64,000 bases of DNA from the NCBI RefSeq assembly GCF_036588685.1, contig NC_086376.1:25457930-25521929 (forward strand). Reading direction: 5' to 3'. Below the pieces are notes generated by a model. That model saw nothing but the letters and a program-made list of their open reading frames with translations. It did not search any database and was not told the origin of the DNA. Positions 1-11,520 of the stretch are shown in pieces. Each line of letters begins with the position of its first letter. The stretch's first letter is position 1. The stretch comes from Mytilus trossulus (taxonomy: Eukaryota; Mollusca; Bivalvia; Mytilida; Mytilidae). The translations under genes and the position numbers were made by a program.

Positions 1-585
1 TAGCTATACCTTAATTATTATTAACATGAACTTATAGCTATATAACTATTAGAAAATCTGTAATATATATGAGAAAGTGGACAGGGGTAATGGAACATGG
101 CAATGAACAGGCAAGAAGAGGGAGTTGTTAGGGGGGACTTATGATTGTTTGTAAAGTCCATTATTATTTTTTATTGAAGCATTGCTTTATATATTATTCT
201 CTACATTTGCCTAACAATATTTAACATATTTATTTATTTACAACTAACTCCATGCAAATCATTTAAAGAAATAGCTGAAGATATTGATAGATTTAATAAC
301 ATAAACTTATTAGTAATAGCTGTTCATTGTTTCAGTAACACTCTAAGATACCCAACATTGACATATAAGAGTTTGAAATTTTATACCTTAGAATTTAATT
401 GTTATGAAATGTTGGTTTTGTAACTAAAACATTGTAGACTTTCCATTGTTTTGACATCATTAACAAATCAGTGATACTGAAACAGAGAAGAGTTCCCTTT
501 ATTTGTACATCCCTAACATTGATTTGAAGAGCTTTCTAGCTTGAGTAGATAATCCAGAGTCTAACCACACATACTCTATTTACAG

Positions 586-651
586 GAAACAGACCGACGT
601 CACATGGATATCGTCAACACATATAGAACACATCTCATCAGTGCTGTACAG
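586..651 (+). CDS. Penultimate coding exon, UACA/RAI14-like ankyrin and coiled-coil protein
   Basis: Acceptor tttacag precedes 586 and donor gtaagc follows 651, giving 66 nt in phase 0 at both ends. It encodes 22 residues including HMDIVNTYRTHLISAVQ. Together with the next exon this gives YRTHLxxAxQGxMDEDVQ. As I remember it, that is the C-terminal signature of the vertebrate UACA and RAI14 (ankycorbin) family, which has ankyrin repeats followed by a long coiled coil and associates with actin or signalling complexes. The ankyrin repeats and most of the coiled coil would lie before base 1. Exon status is well supported; the family name comes from a short motif and is less certain. Confidence 0.68.
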
Positions 652-1097
652 GTAAGCAAAATAATAATTTGTCTGTTTTGATGAGGTAGAGAGGATTTTT
701 ACCTCCTGAAAAGGTGGGATTAGGTATATTGGAACTACTCTGTCTGTATGAAATTATGCATAGGTCATGCCATACAAAAATGATTTGCCTCTCAGATCTC
801 TCCTTTAGTAGGGAGTAATGTCACATTTAGGGGGTATATTGGAATTACTATTGTCAGTCTATTTCTTGTCTGGATTAGAGATTTGGAATACCTTAAAGAT
901 GTTTTAATTCTTGTAATAGGTAAATAAAAATGATTTGTTTAATTTTCCCTTATACTGTGTATTAAACTGGGTTATTTTTGGCTATAAAATGAAGATTATA
1001 AATGTACATTTTCTATCATTTAATGATATGCAGTGAAAACATTCACTCTCTCAAAACTAAGATTTTGTTTTAATATTGATAAATTTGTGTGTTTCAG

Positions 1098-1172
1098 GGT
1101 CACATGGATGAAGATGTACAGCAAGCTCTGTATAACATCATAGAACTGAGAAGTATGGAGGAATATTGTTGA
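1098..1172 (+). CDS. Terminal coding exon, UACA/RAI14-like protein
   Basis: Acceptor gtgtgtttcag ends at 1097. The exon reads in phase with the preceding one and gives GHMDEDVQQALYNIIELR, then SMEEYC and a TGA at 1170-1172. The intron between (652-1097) is 446 bp. The 24-residue tail is short, hydrophilic and helical, as expected at the end of a coiled coil. The 3' UTR follows directly; I could not fix its poly(A) site. Confidence 0.68.
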   Translation, partial: GHMDEDVQQALYNIIELRSMEEYC

Positions 1173-3289
1173 TGCTGTACCATGTTGTTGAACTATATCA
1201 CGTTTTACTCACAATTATATGGAGTGTTACTAATTTAAGATATGTGAAAAATTATTATCAATGGGAGAGATGATATACACATATATTCACATATATATTT
1301 ATATTTATTTCTATGTTGGTCTATAGGTAAAAAAATCATTTATTGTTCTGATTACAGATCTAAATAGATTTTTGGAAAATTTCGTTAGTGTTTAATTTAG
1401 ATTAAAAAGATTTAATAAGTTGAGAGGCTTCAAAACACACCTAATTAAATCAATTTCAATTGTTGATTGAAATTTGTGACAACTGCTGAAAAGAAAACCT
1501 ACCACAAAATTTTCAAGTATTGCCTAAAAGGAATCATTAAGCAGAAAATGAAGTTCTAAGTTCAAATGTGAGCAATATATATTATGAACAACTCACTTAA
1601 ATGCAATAGTCTCGGATCATTATATCATATATTGCAATAATATATCACTACACAGTATTAATCATACATTCCATTAGTCTTGTCAAGTGTAGCTATTGTT
1701 TGATCTCATCCTGTTCATGTTTTATAATTTTATTTATAAATATTTATATTTTTAATCAGATTTTGAAGTCTGTAAGAAATTAAAAGAAAGAAAGATCAAA
1801 AGTGTATTCATCCTCAGTGACAAATAGTTCTGTTTATAAAATAAGGCAGATAAATCAAATATAACTTTCTCCTTTATCTCATTTTCGTTTCATTTTAAAG
1901 GAGGCAACATAAAAATATCTTCCAACTTTTGTTTTTCTATCTTGTCAGCTTCCATGTACAATGCCATCTTATTTTTTTAAAGTTTGTTGAATACAATATA
2001 AACGGAAGTGTCATATATATAATACATTATAGACAAAATATTGTTTTGTTATTGGGTGAATGTCTAATTGAAATACATACCCAAGATGCACTTGTAAGAT
2101 TTTATTTTGTAAAGTAAGAAATATCAACATTAACTGCTTCTATATATTGTTATATTTTAACTTTTGTGTGCTCAAACTATAGTGTTAAAAATTGCTTATG
2201 ACTACGCAAATACTTACTTTATATTTCTTGTTAATACATGTGTATTTTGCTTTCTTATGTCTCTTGTGTACTCTTTATATATATTTATTAAAACGTTTTT
2301 GATACATATTTATATAAAAACAACCTGAATAATGTTAATATCTCTGTACGCTTGCAATGTATGAATTATATTTAACGGATTAACTCATTTAGATTTTTAT
2401 ACTGTTTTGAAAAGGTATTTAATCTGCATTTTTACTTAAAGTATTGTTACAAGTGCCTTCATTTAAATTGAGTTTTTTCTGTAGTGTTTCGGTGCTTTGA
2501 TGTACAGTGCTTTATTTCACATGACGCTTAAAATATTTTTTTTAATTGATGCCTGATAAAGATATAAATTGAGTGCTTATACTAAGTGTAAATGTTTTAT
2601 TGCTCTGAATATTATGGAAGTCAGTATTGATCATGTCACCACATTAATATAGTAGCATATACGGGTTGTTTTAATTGACAAAATGTTGAATCTCTTACCA
2701 GTATTATCATCATGACCATTCATTTCTAATGAATGACAGATTTCTTCCTTTTCATCATTTGAAACTCATTTTTAACAACATGAAATTTAATGAATTGATT
2801 ACAAATGTTTAAAATAGAAAGAAAATCAGTCCCAGTAAAAATTAAATAAGACACATGATAAAAATATTTTCTTTTGCCTTTATGATGAAGCTTGCTTGAT
2901 TGTTCACAACTTGACCTCTTATATACCAGTAACTTGCTATTTTATGCCAAAGGTGCTTTTTATCAACTGCTAAGTAGCTATTCCACTTAAATGGTCAGTA
3001 AATTCAATACACTTTGCCAGGTTGATTTTATTAAAATAGATGAATTTAAATTAAATATAAACCAGATTGTTGTACTATTATGATGCACTATGTGACCTTT
3101 TAATTTTTATCCTGAGGTTTTGTTGAATGCAATCAAATGTAACCGTTATATTTTTATAATTGTTTTATCCCAATGGTTGTGTAGTAGACATATCAGTTAT
3201 ATCAAAATATATACTTTTATTAAAACTATACATTGTTTTATTATAAAGCCTCACTCTGAATTCAGTGGACATCGTAGTCAAGGTATGCT
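1173..3289. other. 3' UTR of the UACA/RAI14-like gene and AT-rich intergenic DNA
   Basis: No coding exon is seen. The stretch is AT-rich with many short open frames that lack coding character. Part of it is presumably 3' UTR, but no AATAAA could be tied to a cleavage site with confidence. Confidence 0.5.
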
Positions 3290-3728
3290 GTTTTTATGCC
3301 CCCGCTGTGGCGGAGGGGGCATTGAGTTTTACCCTTGTCCATCTGTACGTAAGCCTGTACATCCCAAAGATAGTTTCTGTTCTCTAACTTTAGTTTGCCA
3401 CAACAAAATGTTATAAAACTTATATACAAGCTAATTACTACAAAACAGATAGAATTTGAATTTTGGTGACTACACTATATGGGTTCAAGAGTTATGCCCC
3501 TTTGCAATGGAAAAAATTGCAGAATTTTTAGTTTCTGTTCTCTAACTCAAGTTAGCCCCAACAAAATGTTATAAAACTTATACACAATACTTATTACCAC
3601 AAAACTCAGATCATATGCAAATTTGGGTAAAATTGCTTTTACCGTTCTTCAGTTATGTCCCTTTATAACTTTATATGAATTGCAAGCAGAGGCATCACCT
3701 GTGTCCAATGGACACATGTTCTTCATCA
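3290..3728 (+). repeat. Dispersed mollusc repeat with gccccc/gggggc head
   Basis: It starts with a short GC-rich hairpin (atgcccccgctgtggcg against ggagggggcat), then gagttttacccttgtcc. Two diverged internal copies of a segment beginning tagtttctgttctctaact follow (about 3370 and 3530). It ends near gtgtccaatggacacatg. I recognise this as an abundant repeat type in bivalve genomes. No protein is encoded. Confidence 0.6.
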
Positions 3729-4064
3729 TAAGAATGTCAATCAGAGTACTTCAATTCCAGTTGTATTGCTTAAGCTTTACCTATTCTTATTTTTTCTCTC
3801 ATTCATTGTTATGACTGCCATTTGGTGTTTATGTATCTGTTTTAGCCGGTTTGTCTTACTGTTGTTATTGTCCTTATGGCTTTTTGATATCCTTCACTGT
3901 CTTATTTCATCACTATGCTAATTTATATATATACATGAGTATGTCTGAACTAGTGAAAACTCTACGACAGATGTATCCATTTGATCATCATCAGTGATGG
4001 TGATATAAGGCTAAAAATACATTCTGTATAATTATATAATTTGTCTAAACATCAGTTAGATCTG

Positions 4065-4480
4065 TAAATTTTTGGTTTCCGTACAATAACTTTAGTTTTA
4101 AATGAATGGATCTTTAAAACTTTTTTTAAGAAAGTTCAATACCAGAAAAGGAAGGTTGGGATTGATTTTAGGTATGAAGGTCTTAACTGTTCTGGAATTG
4201 GGAGCTGAAAACAAGCATTTTACTACTTTCAGGATAATAACTTAGTGTATTAGTATTTCAGTTGCTCTGAAATTGTATCTTAATATTAAATACCACAAGT
4301 AGAAGGTTGGGATTTATTGTAGGGTTTTATGGGGCAACAATGTAGGAATAAAGGGCAAAAAACGACCACTTTTCTAGTATGAACCTCTCTGACATTGTAC
4401 CACAAGGTTCAATATAACACAGGGAAGACTGGGATTGAGTTTTGGGGTTTTCGCTCCAAAAGGGAACCAAACCAACAGAA
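4065..4480 (+). repeat. Diverged dispersed repeat with internal duplications
   Basis: The phrase gaaggttgggatt recurs at about 4150 and 4304, with a third related copy (gactgggattgagttttggg) near 4428. Each is followed by a stretch about a pause or gap-free call such as aataacttagt. The spacing is about 130-150 bp. The pattern resembles a common bivalve repeat with imperfect internal repeats. It is decayed and non-coding. Confidence 0.4.
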
Positions 4481-4730
4481 ATTAGTCTGTCAATTGGGAG
4501 GTGAATTGGTATTACTAGTAAATCTAAATATGCTAATGAAAATAGACTGCACAAGCTATAGCAGAAACGAATTTAACCCTATCAAAAATAGTAGAATGTG
4601 GAAAAGTACACTAAACTCTTAATAGTTAAACATTTATTCAGCCCTACTAAGTAATGTTTGGTAATAATTTACTACTTGTGTCGCATTTGGAGAGCTATTC
4701 TTCCTAAATGTTTGGATAACAATTTACTAC

Positions 4731-6330
4731 AAGATCTGGTATGTCAATGTATCACAAGATTTAGTATGTCAATGTACCACAAGGTCTGGTATGTCAATGT
4801 ACCACAAGGTCTGGTATGTCAATGTACCACAATGTATTCTATGTCAATGTACCACAAGGTCTTGTATGTTAATGTACCACAAGGTTTTGTATGTAAATAT
4901 TCCACAATGTCTGGTATGTCAATGTACTCCAATGTCTGGTATGTCAATGTACCACAAGGTATGGTATGTCAATGTACCACAAGGTCTGGTATGTCAATGA
5001 ACGACAAGGTCTTGTATGTCAATGTACCACAATGTTTGGTATGCCAATGTACCACAAGGTATGGTATGTCAATGTACCACAAGGTCTGGTATGTCAATGT
5101 ACCACAAGGTCTGGTATGTCAATGTACCACAAGGTCTGGTATTTCAATGTACCACAATGTCTGATATGCCAATGTATCACAAGGTTTTGTATGTCAATGT
5201 ACCACAAGGTCTGGTTTGTCAATGTACCACAAGGTCTGGTATGTCAATGTATCACAAGGTTTTGTATGTCAATATTCCACAATGTCTGGTTTGTCAATGT
5301 ACTCCAATGTCTGGTATGTCAATGTTCAACAAGGTTTGGTATGTCAATGTTCCACAAGGTCTGGTATGTCAATGTACCACAAGGTCTGGTATGTCAATGT
5401 ACCACAGTGTATTCTATGTCAATGTACCACAAGGTCTTGTATGTCAATGTACCACAAGGTTTTGCATGTAAATATTCCACAATGTCTGGTATGTCAATGT
5501 ACTCCAATGTCTGGTATGTCAATGTACCACAAGGTATGGTATGTCAATGTACCACAAGGTCTGGTATGTCAATGAACGACAAGGTCTTGTATGTCAATGT
5601 ACCACAATGTTTGGTATGCCAATGTACCACAAGGTATGGTATGTCAATGTACCACAAGGTCTGGTATGTCAATGTACCACAAGGTCTGGTATGTCAATGT
5701 ACCACAAGGTCTGGTATTTCAATGTACCACAATGTTTGGTATGTCAATATACTCCAATGTCTGGTATGTCAATGTTCAACAAGGTTTCTTATGTCAATGT
5801 TCCACGATGTCTGGTATGTCAATGTACCATGAGGTTTGCTATATCAATGTACCACAAGGTCGGCTATGTCAATGTTCCACAATGGGTGTAATGTCAATGT
5901 AACACAATGTATTCTATGTCAATGTACCACAAAGTTTGCTATGTCAATGTAACACAAGGTTTTGTTCGTCAATGTACCTCAAGATATGTATGTCAATGTA
6001 CTACAAGGTCTGGTATGTGAATGTTCCACAAGGTATGGTATATCAATGTACCACAAGGTCTGGTATGTCAATGTACCACAATGTCTGGTATGTCAATATT
6101 CCCCAAGGTCGGTTATGTCAATGTACCACAAGGTTGACTATGTCAATGTACCACAAGGTTGTTCTACAAGGTCTGGGATGCGGTAAGTGTTCTACAAGGT
6201 CCGGTAAATCAACGTACTTCTAGGTTTGATGTCAATGTACTTAAGTGTCAATTTGCTACAAGGTCTAATATGTCCATTTACCAAAAATCTTTAATGTAAA
6301 TGTACTCTATGGTTTGAAATAGAATGGTAA
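4731..6330 (+). repeat. 25-bp minisatellite with 575-bp higher-order repeat
   Basis: About 60 copies of a 25-bp unit close to tatgtcaatgtaccacaagg plus tctgg. Variant units recur in the same order: the unit with attct at 4836 and 5411, and the aacgacaagg variant at 5000 and 5575, both 575 bp apart (23 units). That gives a higher-order repeat over about 4781-5160 and 5356-5735. Copies decay after about 6000. Because 25 is not a multiple of 3 and the unit has no stop in any plus frame, long overlapping open frames of up to 288 codons run through it. They are a by-product of the repeat and are not genes. Confidence 0.95.
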
Positions 6331-6394
6331 TGTTTGCAAAACAATATATTAACACCGATCTGGGATGTCAATATTTTACTTGGTCTTGTATGTT

Positions 6395-6610
6395 GATGCA
6401 CTTTGTCTGCTATATCAATGCACCTAAATATCTACTATGTCAATGCACTTACATAGCTGCTTTGTCAATGCACTTACATATCTACTATGTCGATGCACTT
6501 AAATATCTACTATATCAATGCACTTAAATATCTACTATGTCAATGCACTTAAATATCTACTGTGTCAATGCACTTAAATATCTACTATGTCAATGCACTT
6601 AAATATCTAC
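6395..6610 (+). repeat. Second 25-bp array, left part
   Basis: Tandem units tatgtcaatgcacttaaata plus tctac, 25 bp. The first ten bases (tatgtcaatg) and the period match the preceding minisatellite, so the two arrays are probably related by descent. The array is cut at 6610 by an LTR element and resumes at 9500. Confidence 0.9.
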
Positions 6611-7744
6611 TGTAACGTGTAACCGGGCGGGGACGTTTAGATGTTTTTATCCTCGGGTTCGTACCAGTTTGCTGGATTTGAAAAGCAATTCAAAAGTTCT
6701 AAAGTCAATAAAAAGTTACACTATCCCTATCAAATATGAAACAAATACTTAACTACATACAACGATTTTCAACACCTATCAACCTAACCCGAACTTGTTG
6801 AATTAAAAACTGTTTAAAACCCTTTCTGTCCGATACTGTTTAAAACCAACTGTTTGAAACTATATAGTCTGGAACCTAAATGTATAGAACTGGTTTGAAA
6901 CCTAAATGTATAAAACTGGTCTGGAACCTAAATGTATGAAACCGGTCAGACGGTTTGGAACTATTGTCTGAAACTTAAATGTTTGGAACCTGTCTGGAAC
7001 CTAAATGTTTGAAACGGGTCAGACGGTTTGGAACTATTGTCTGAAACCTAAATGTTTGAAACGGGTCAGACGGTTTGGAACTATTGTCTGAAACCTAAAT
7101 GTTTAAAAAAACGGGACTAAACCTTAATGTATCAAACTGGCTGAAATCTAAAAGGTATAAAACTTTATTTAATAAACATGTCTATAACTGTCTGAACAAA
7201 AGGGCAGCACTAAGGCATGGTATGTCAGCAAACACTCACTGCAATAGTGACAGATGTGAGACGCAAAACCTTAGCACCAGCCCTGTTTGGACAATCTGTA
7301 CCGAACCAACAGTCTCAGCCCTTTCTATATTCTTTCCGCAGGTTCCAAGCACTTCACTTTACTTATACTAAACCGTCTGCCTGCTATTCTCTACTTTCTT
7401 TCCAACCTATTCGATGCTAACTGTCTGATGTCTTCGGTACAAATGACAATTTGAACAACAAATGGAAGTTTTTAACGACCTTGACTGGCTATACAGCCCT
7501 TGCACGGTCGGCTAACAATTTGAACTGAAAAGCTACCCAATATTTATACTTCGAACGCGGACCTCGAAGAGAGCACCCTAGTAACAACTGTACAGGTAAA
7601 GTGTCTGATAGCAACCAAGGATAAAGGGATGATTTTAGATACAGTTTTCAACGATAAACGGATGATATGGGAAACCAATAGAGATATCGGAAATTTTATA
7701 ACTGTAGAACTTTTATAATCTTCTTAAACTGCAAATTCGTAACA
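6611..7744 (+). repeat. 5' LTR (1134 bp)
   Basis: It contains internal tandem copies of a roughly 50-bp segment (acctaaatgtttgaaacggg then tcagacggtttggaactatt) around 6947-7100. It differs from the 3' LTR by only about four base changes plus a 69-bp segment present here and absent there. The open frames inside it (7099-7420) recur in the other LTR and have no coding character. Confidence 0.85.
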
Positions 7745-8430
7745 CTACCCACGCCTCCGATTTCATGCGTCCTCGCATGAGTTTTACAATTTTATACTGA
7801 CTTAATCAAAACACAATCAAAACTGTTCTCGTTAACACTAGCTGACACCATACCAAGGTTCTACTTTAAACCTCAATGTATCCACTCATTCCGCAGAATA
7901 CCTCTCCCAGCAACTGTTTGTACACCGAGGGTTATACCATGATAACCAACTAATGGCGTTCCTACAACAATCTGCCGACAAGCGTCAAACCTAGGGGTAC
8001 CTTAGCCTACTCACAGTTCCGGGGTTCCTGTCAGCCTCGTTCGACTAGCATGTTCTTTCTGTTTTGTTAGCTATGCTCCTATTTTCCAAATACTAGTATC
8101 ATACTTTTATTCATATTTGTAAAAGCAACTGAATACTGAACTTAGATTAAATTTTGACCAGATAAAACCATTTCAAATATTCTGTTTTGAATACCACTAG
8201 AAAAGTTGTGTTGCCAAAAACTGGTTTAAAACAATTTTGCCTCACAACAGGCCACTTATGGACCCCTCAATAAGAGTTGTTGTAAAGGGTTCTTTAACGT
8301 GCACAAGACGTGGTACTTCCTGAACACGGGACCTCGGATTTAACGTCCCCATCCGACGGACGGACAGTCATAGACAATCACAAAATACTAAACAGAAATG
8401 CTCGACAAATCCCACCGCTAAGCCACCATT
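7745..8430 (+). other. Interior of the LTR element, non-coding
   Basis: 686 bp with no reading frame of note. The stretch around 8270-8350 (ggttctttaacgtgcacaag then acctcggatttaacgtcc) resembles a sequence I have seen in other mollusc retroelements. The bases next to the 5' LTR do not give an obvious tRNA primer-binding site. Confidence 0.6.
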
Positions 8431-9495
8431 TGTAACGTGTAACCGGGCGGGGACGTTTAGATGTTTTTATCCTCGGGTTCGTACCAGTTTCCTGGATTTG
8501 AAAAGCAATTCAAAAGTTCTAAAGTCAATAAAAAGTTACACTATCCCTATCAAATATGAAACAAATACTTAACTACATACAACGATTTTCAACACCTATC
8601 AACCTAACCCGAACTTGTTGAATTAAAAACTGTTTAAAACCCTTTCTGTCCGATACTGTTTAAAACCAACTGTTTGAAACTATATAGTCTGGAACCTAAA
8701 TGTATAGAACTGGTTTGAAACCTAAATGTATAAAACTGGTCTGGAACCTAAATGTATGAAACCGGTCAGACGGTTTGGAACTATTGTCTGAAACTTAAAT
8801 GTTTGGAACCTGTCTGGAACCTAAATGTTTGAAACGGGTCAGACGGTTTGGAACTATTGTCTGAAACCTAAATGTTTGAAACGGGTCAGACGGTTTGGAA
8901 CTATTGTCTGAAACCTAAATGTTTAAAAAAACGGGACTAAACCTTAATGTATCAAACCGGCTGAAATCTAAAAGGTATAAAACTTTATTTAATAAACATG
9001 TCTATAACTGTCTGAACAAAAGGGCAGCACTAAGGCATGGTATGTCAGCAAACACTCACTGCAATAGTGACAGATGTGAGACGCAAAACCTTAGCACCAG
9101 CCCTGTTTGGACAATCTGTACCGAACCAACAGTCTCAGCCCTTTCTATATTCTTTCCGCAGGTTCCAAGCACTTCACTTTACTTATACTAAACCGTCTGC
9201 CTGCTATTCTCTACTTTCTTTCCAACCTATTCGATGTTAACTGTCTGATGTCTTCGGTACAAATGACGATTTGAACTGAAAAGCTACCCAATATTTATAC
9301 TTCGAACGCGGACCTCGAAGAGAGCACCCTAGTAACAACTGTACAGGTAAAGTGTCTGATAGCAACCAAGGATAAAGGGATGATTTTAGATACAGTTTTC
9401 AACGATAAACGGATGATATGGGAAACCAATAGAGATATCGGAAATTTTATAACTGTAGAACTTTTATAATCTTCTTAAACTGCAAATTCGTAACA
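8431..9495 (+). repeat. 3' LTR (1065 bp, 69-bp deletion)
   Basis: Nearly identical to 6611-7744 at an offset of 1820 bp. The missing 69 bp lie between two copies of aatttgaac in the 5' LTR (about 7448 and 7517), so the loss fits slippage or recombination between short direct repeats. The few mismatches suggest a recent insertion. Confidence 0.85.
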
Positions 9496-9499
9496 CTAC

Positions 9500-9795
9500 T
9501 ATATCAATGCACTTAAATATCTACTATATCAATGCACTTAAATATCTATTATGTCAATGCACTTAAAAATCTACTATGTCAATGCACTTAAATATCTACT
9601 GTGTCAATGCACTTAAATATCTACTATGTCAATGCACTTAAATATCTACTATATCAATGCACTTAAATATCTACTATATCAATGCACTTAAATATCTACT
9701 ATGTCAATACACAAACATATCTACTATGTCAATGCACTTACATATCTACTATATCAATGTACTTAAATATCTACTATGTCAATACACTAACATAT
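9500..9795 (+). repeat. Second 25-bp array, right part
   Basis: This continues the 25-bp units with cacttaaatatctac interrupted at 6610. Units become irregular (aatacacaaacatatctac) towards 9790. Confidence 0.9.
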
Positions 9796-10149
9796 TCATT
9801 CTTATTTATTCTATATAAGTTTTATAACATGCATGTCAAATGATGCGCATTTTGTTGTCTCGTTCTAGCATTGTTATAGGGTTTTCTGATTTGTCTCTGT
9901 CTTGCTTCGTTCTCCTCAAATGACTTGAGACTTGACATCCTGATACTAGTATACAATTTTGTATATCTCAAATTTAACATGTTCGTAATTCTATCGCAAG
10001 TCTGAATATTTTTTCCTTCGTGCTATTTACTCGTGCATGTCTCAAATAGTTTTGATCTAGATTCCAGTAACTGATAGTACTCTTTGACCTTTATTTTGTG
10101 TTTTTGTATGGTGTAAGTGGTTTGTATGGTTCTAATGATTTCAATCGTT

Positions 10150-10595
10150 TGTTTTTATGTTGTGCTGTTACGTCACTCTCCCATTATCTTATAGGAGGCC
10201 CGTAAACATGTTTTACCCAGCCATATTCTCTATGTGCCTGTCTTAAATAAAGACCCAGTAACTTAAGTGGTTTTCGTTTGTTACTGCCAACCATATTGTT
10301 TTTCCTTTTTGATATTTGAACATAAATCATGTCTCATGCATATATAGATATAGGAAGATGTGGTGTGAGTGCCAATGAGACAACTCTCCATCCAATATGT
10401 CTTGTATGTCAATGTACCACGTTATATTTTTCGTCTTGCAATTTTAATGCGGTGACTTTTTTTAGCTTACACTGTGGTATGGGTTTTGCTCATTGTTGAA
10501 GGCCTTATGGCGAAATATAAATGCTGTCACCTACGTTTATTGGTCTCTGACGGAGACTGTGTTTTGTCAACCATACCACATATCTCATTATTTTG
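10150..10595 (+). repeat. Decayed mussel repeat with nested second repeat
   Basis: Segments at about 10150-10330 and 10440-10595 (including gctcattgttgaaggcc and a closing accataccacat) match the layout of the better copy at 35220-35540. They are separated by a fragment at about 10341-10425 with gaagatgtggtgtgagtgcc and aatgagacaactctccatcc, the antisense end of the same family. No coding frame. Confidence 0.45.
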
Positions 10596-10734
10596 ATATT
10601 TTTGTATTATTCATATGACCCGATTCCGGCTAAGTTTTCAGAATAAATGAGTTTTGGTTATCCAACCCTTTACTTCGTTCTCTTCATGTATCACTTTTTT
10701 TTATTTTTCAATCGGTTATTTTTGTTTGGTGATA

Positions 10735-11520
10735 CATTTCCTTTCTTCTGTATTTTTTAGTGTTACTCTTTTCTACATTTCAATTCTTCTGTATTTTTTA
10801 GTGTGACTCTTTTCTTCACATTTCATTTCTTCTGTATTTTTTAGTGCTATTCTTTTCTACATTTCATTTCTTCTGTATTTTTTAGTGTTATTCTTTTCTA
10901 CATTTTATTAGTGTTATTCTTTTCTACATTTCATTTCTTCTGTATTTTTTAGTGTTATTCTTTTCTATATTTCATTTCTTCTTGGTTTTTTAGGTGGGTT
11001 TTTTTTTACATTTCATTTCTTCTGTATTTTTTAGTGTGACTCTTTTCTTCACATTTCATTTCTTCTGTACTTTTTAGTGTTATTCTTTTCTACATTTCAT
11101 TTCTTCTGGGTTGTTTTGTGTTATTTTTTTCTACATTTCATTTCTTCTGTATTTTTTAGTGTTACTCTTTTCTACATTTTATTTCTTCTGTATTTTTTAG
11201 TGTTATTCTTTTCTACATTTCATTTCTTCCGTATTTTTTAATGTTACTCTTTTCTACATTTCATTTCTTCTGTATTTTTTAGTGTTACTCTTTTCTACAT
11301 TTCATTTCTTCTGGGTTTTTTTTAGTGTTATTCTTTTCTACATTTCATTTCTTCTGTATTTTTTAGTGTTACTCTTTTCTACATTTCATTTCTTCTGGGT
11401 TTTTTTAGTGTTATTTTTTTCTTCTGTATTTTTTAGTGTTATTCTTTCTACATTTCGTTTCTTCTGTATTTTTTAGTGTTATTCTTTTCTTCATTTCATT
11501 TCTGCTGTATTTTTTAGTGT
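10735..11520 (+). repeat. 41-bp AT-rich tandem array, left block
   Basis: Units close to tgtattttttagtgttattc, ttttctacatttcatttctt and c (about 41 bp) are repeated some 19 times with small length changes. The strand is strongly asymmetric (T-rich). Open frames through it are repeat by-products. Confidence 0.9.

Larger units (their letters stand above)
6611..9495 (+). mobile_element. Non-coding LTR retrotransposon inserted in a minisatellite
   Basis: Two long direct repeats (6611-7744 and 8431-9495) flank a 686-bp interior. Each repeat begins tgtaacgtgtaacc and ends cgtaaca, the TG...CA form of an LTR. The sequence ctac lies just outside both ends (6607-6610 and 9496-9499), a 4-bp target duplication within the 25-bp array. 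No gag or pol reading frame exists in the interior, so this is a TRIM/LARD-like non-autonomous element whose proteins must come from elsewhere. A solo LTR of the same family lies on the minus strand at 61734-62774. No clear primer-binding site or polypurine tract was found. Confidence 0.85.

Noticed and set aside
4658-5902. Long overlapping plus-strand frames (up to 288 codons) with MSMYHKVWYVNVPQG repeats
   Set aside because: They exist because a 25-bp stop-free unit is repeated. All three frames are open and there is no start context, splice signal or non-repeat coding flank.
4731-6610. CRISPR-like array
   Set aside because: Repeats are contiguous with no unique spacers, and the DNA is eukaryotic.
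7099-9240. Paired 90- and 67-codon frames repeated at an offset of 1820 bp
   Set aside because: They lie inside the two LTR copies; the duplication is that of the LTR, and the peptides have no coding character.
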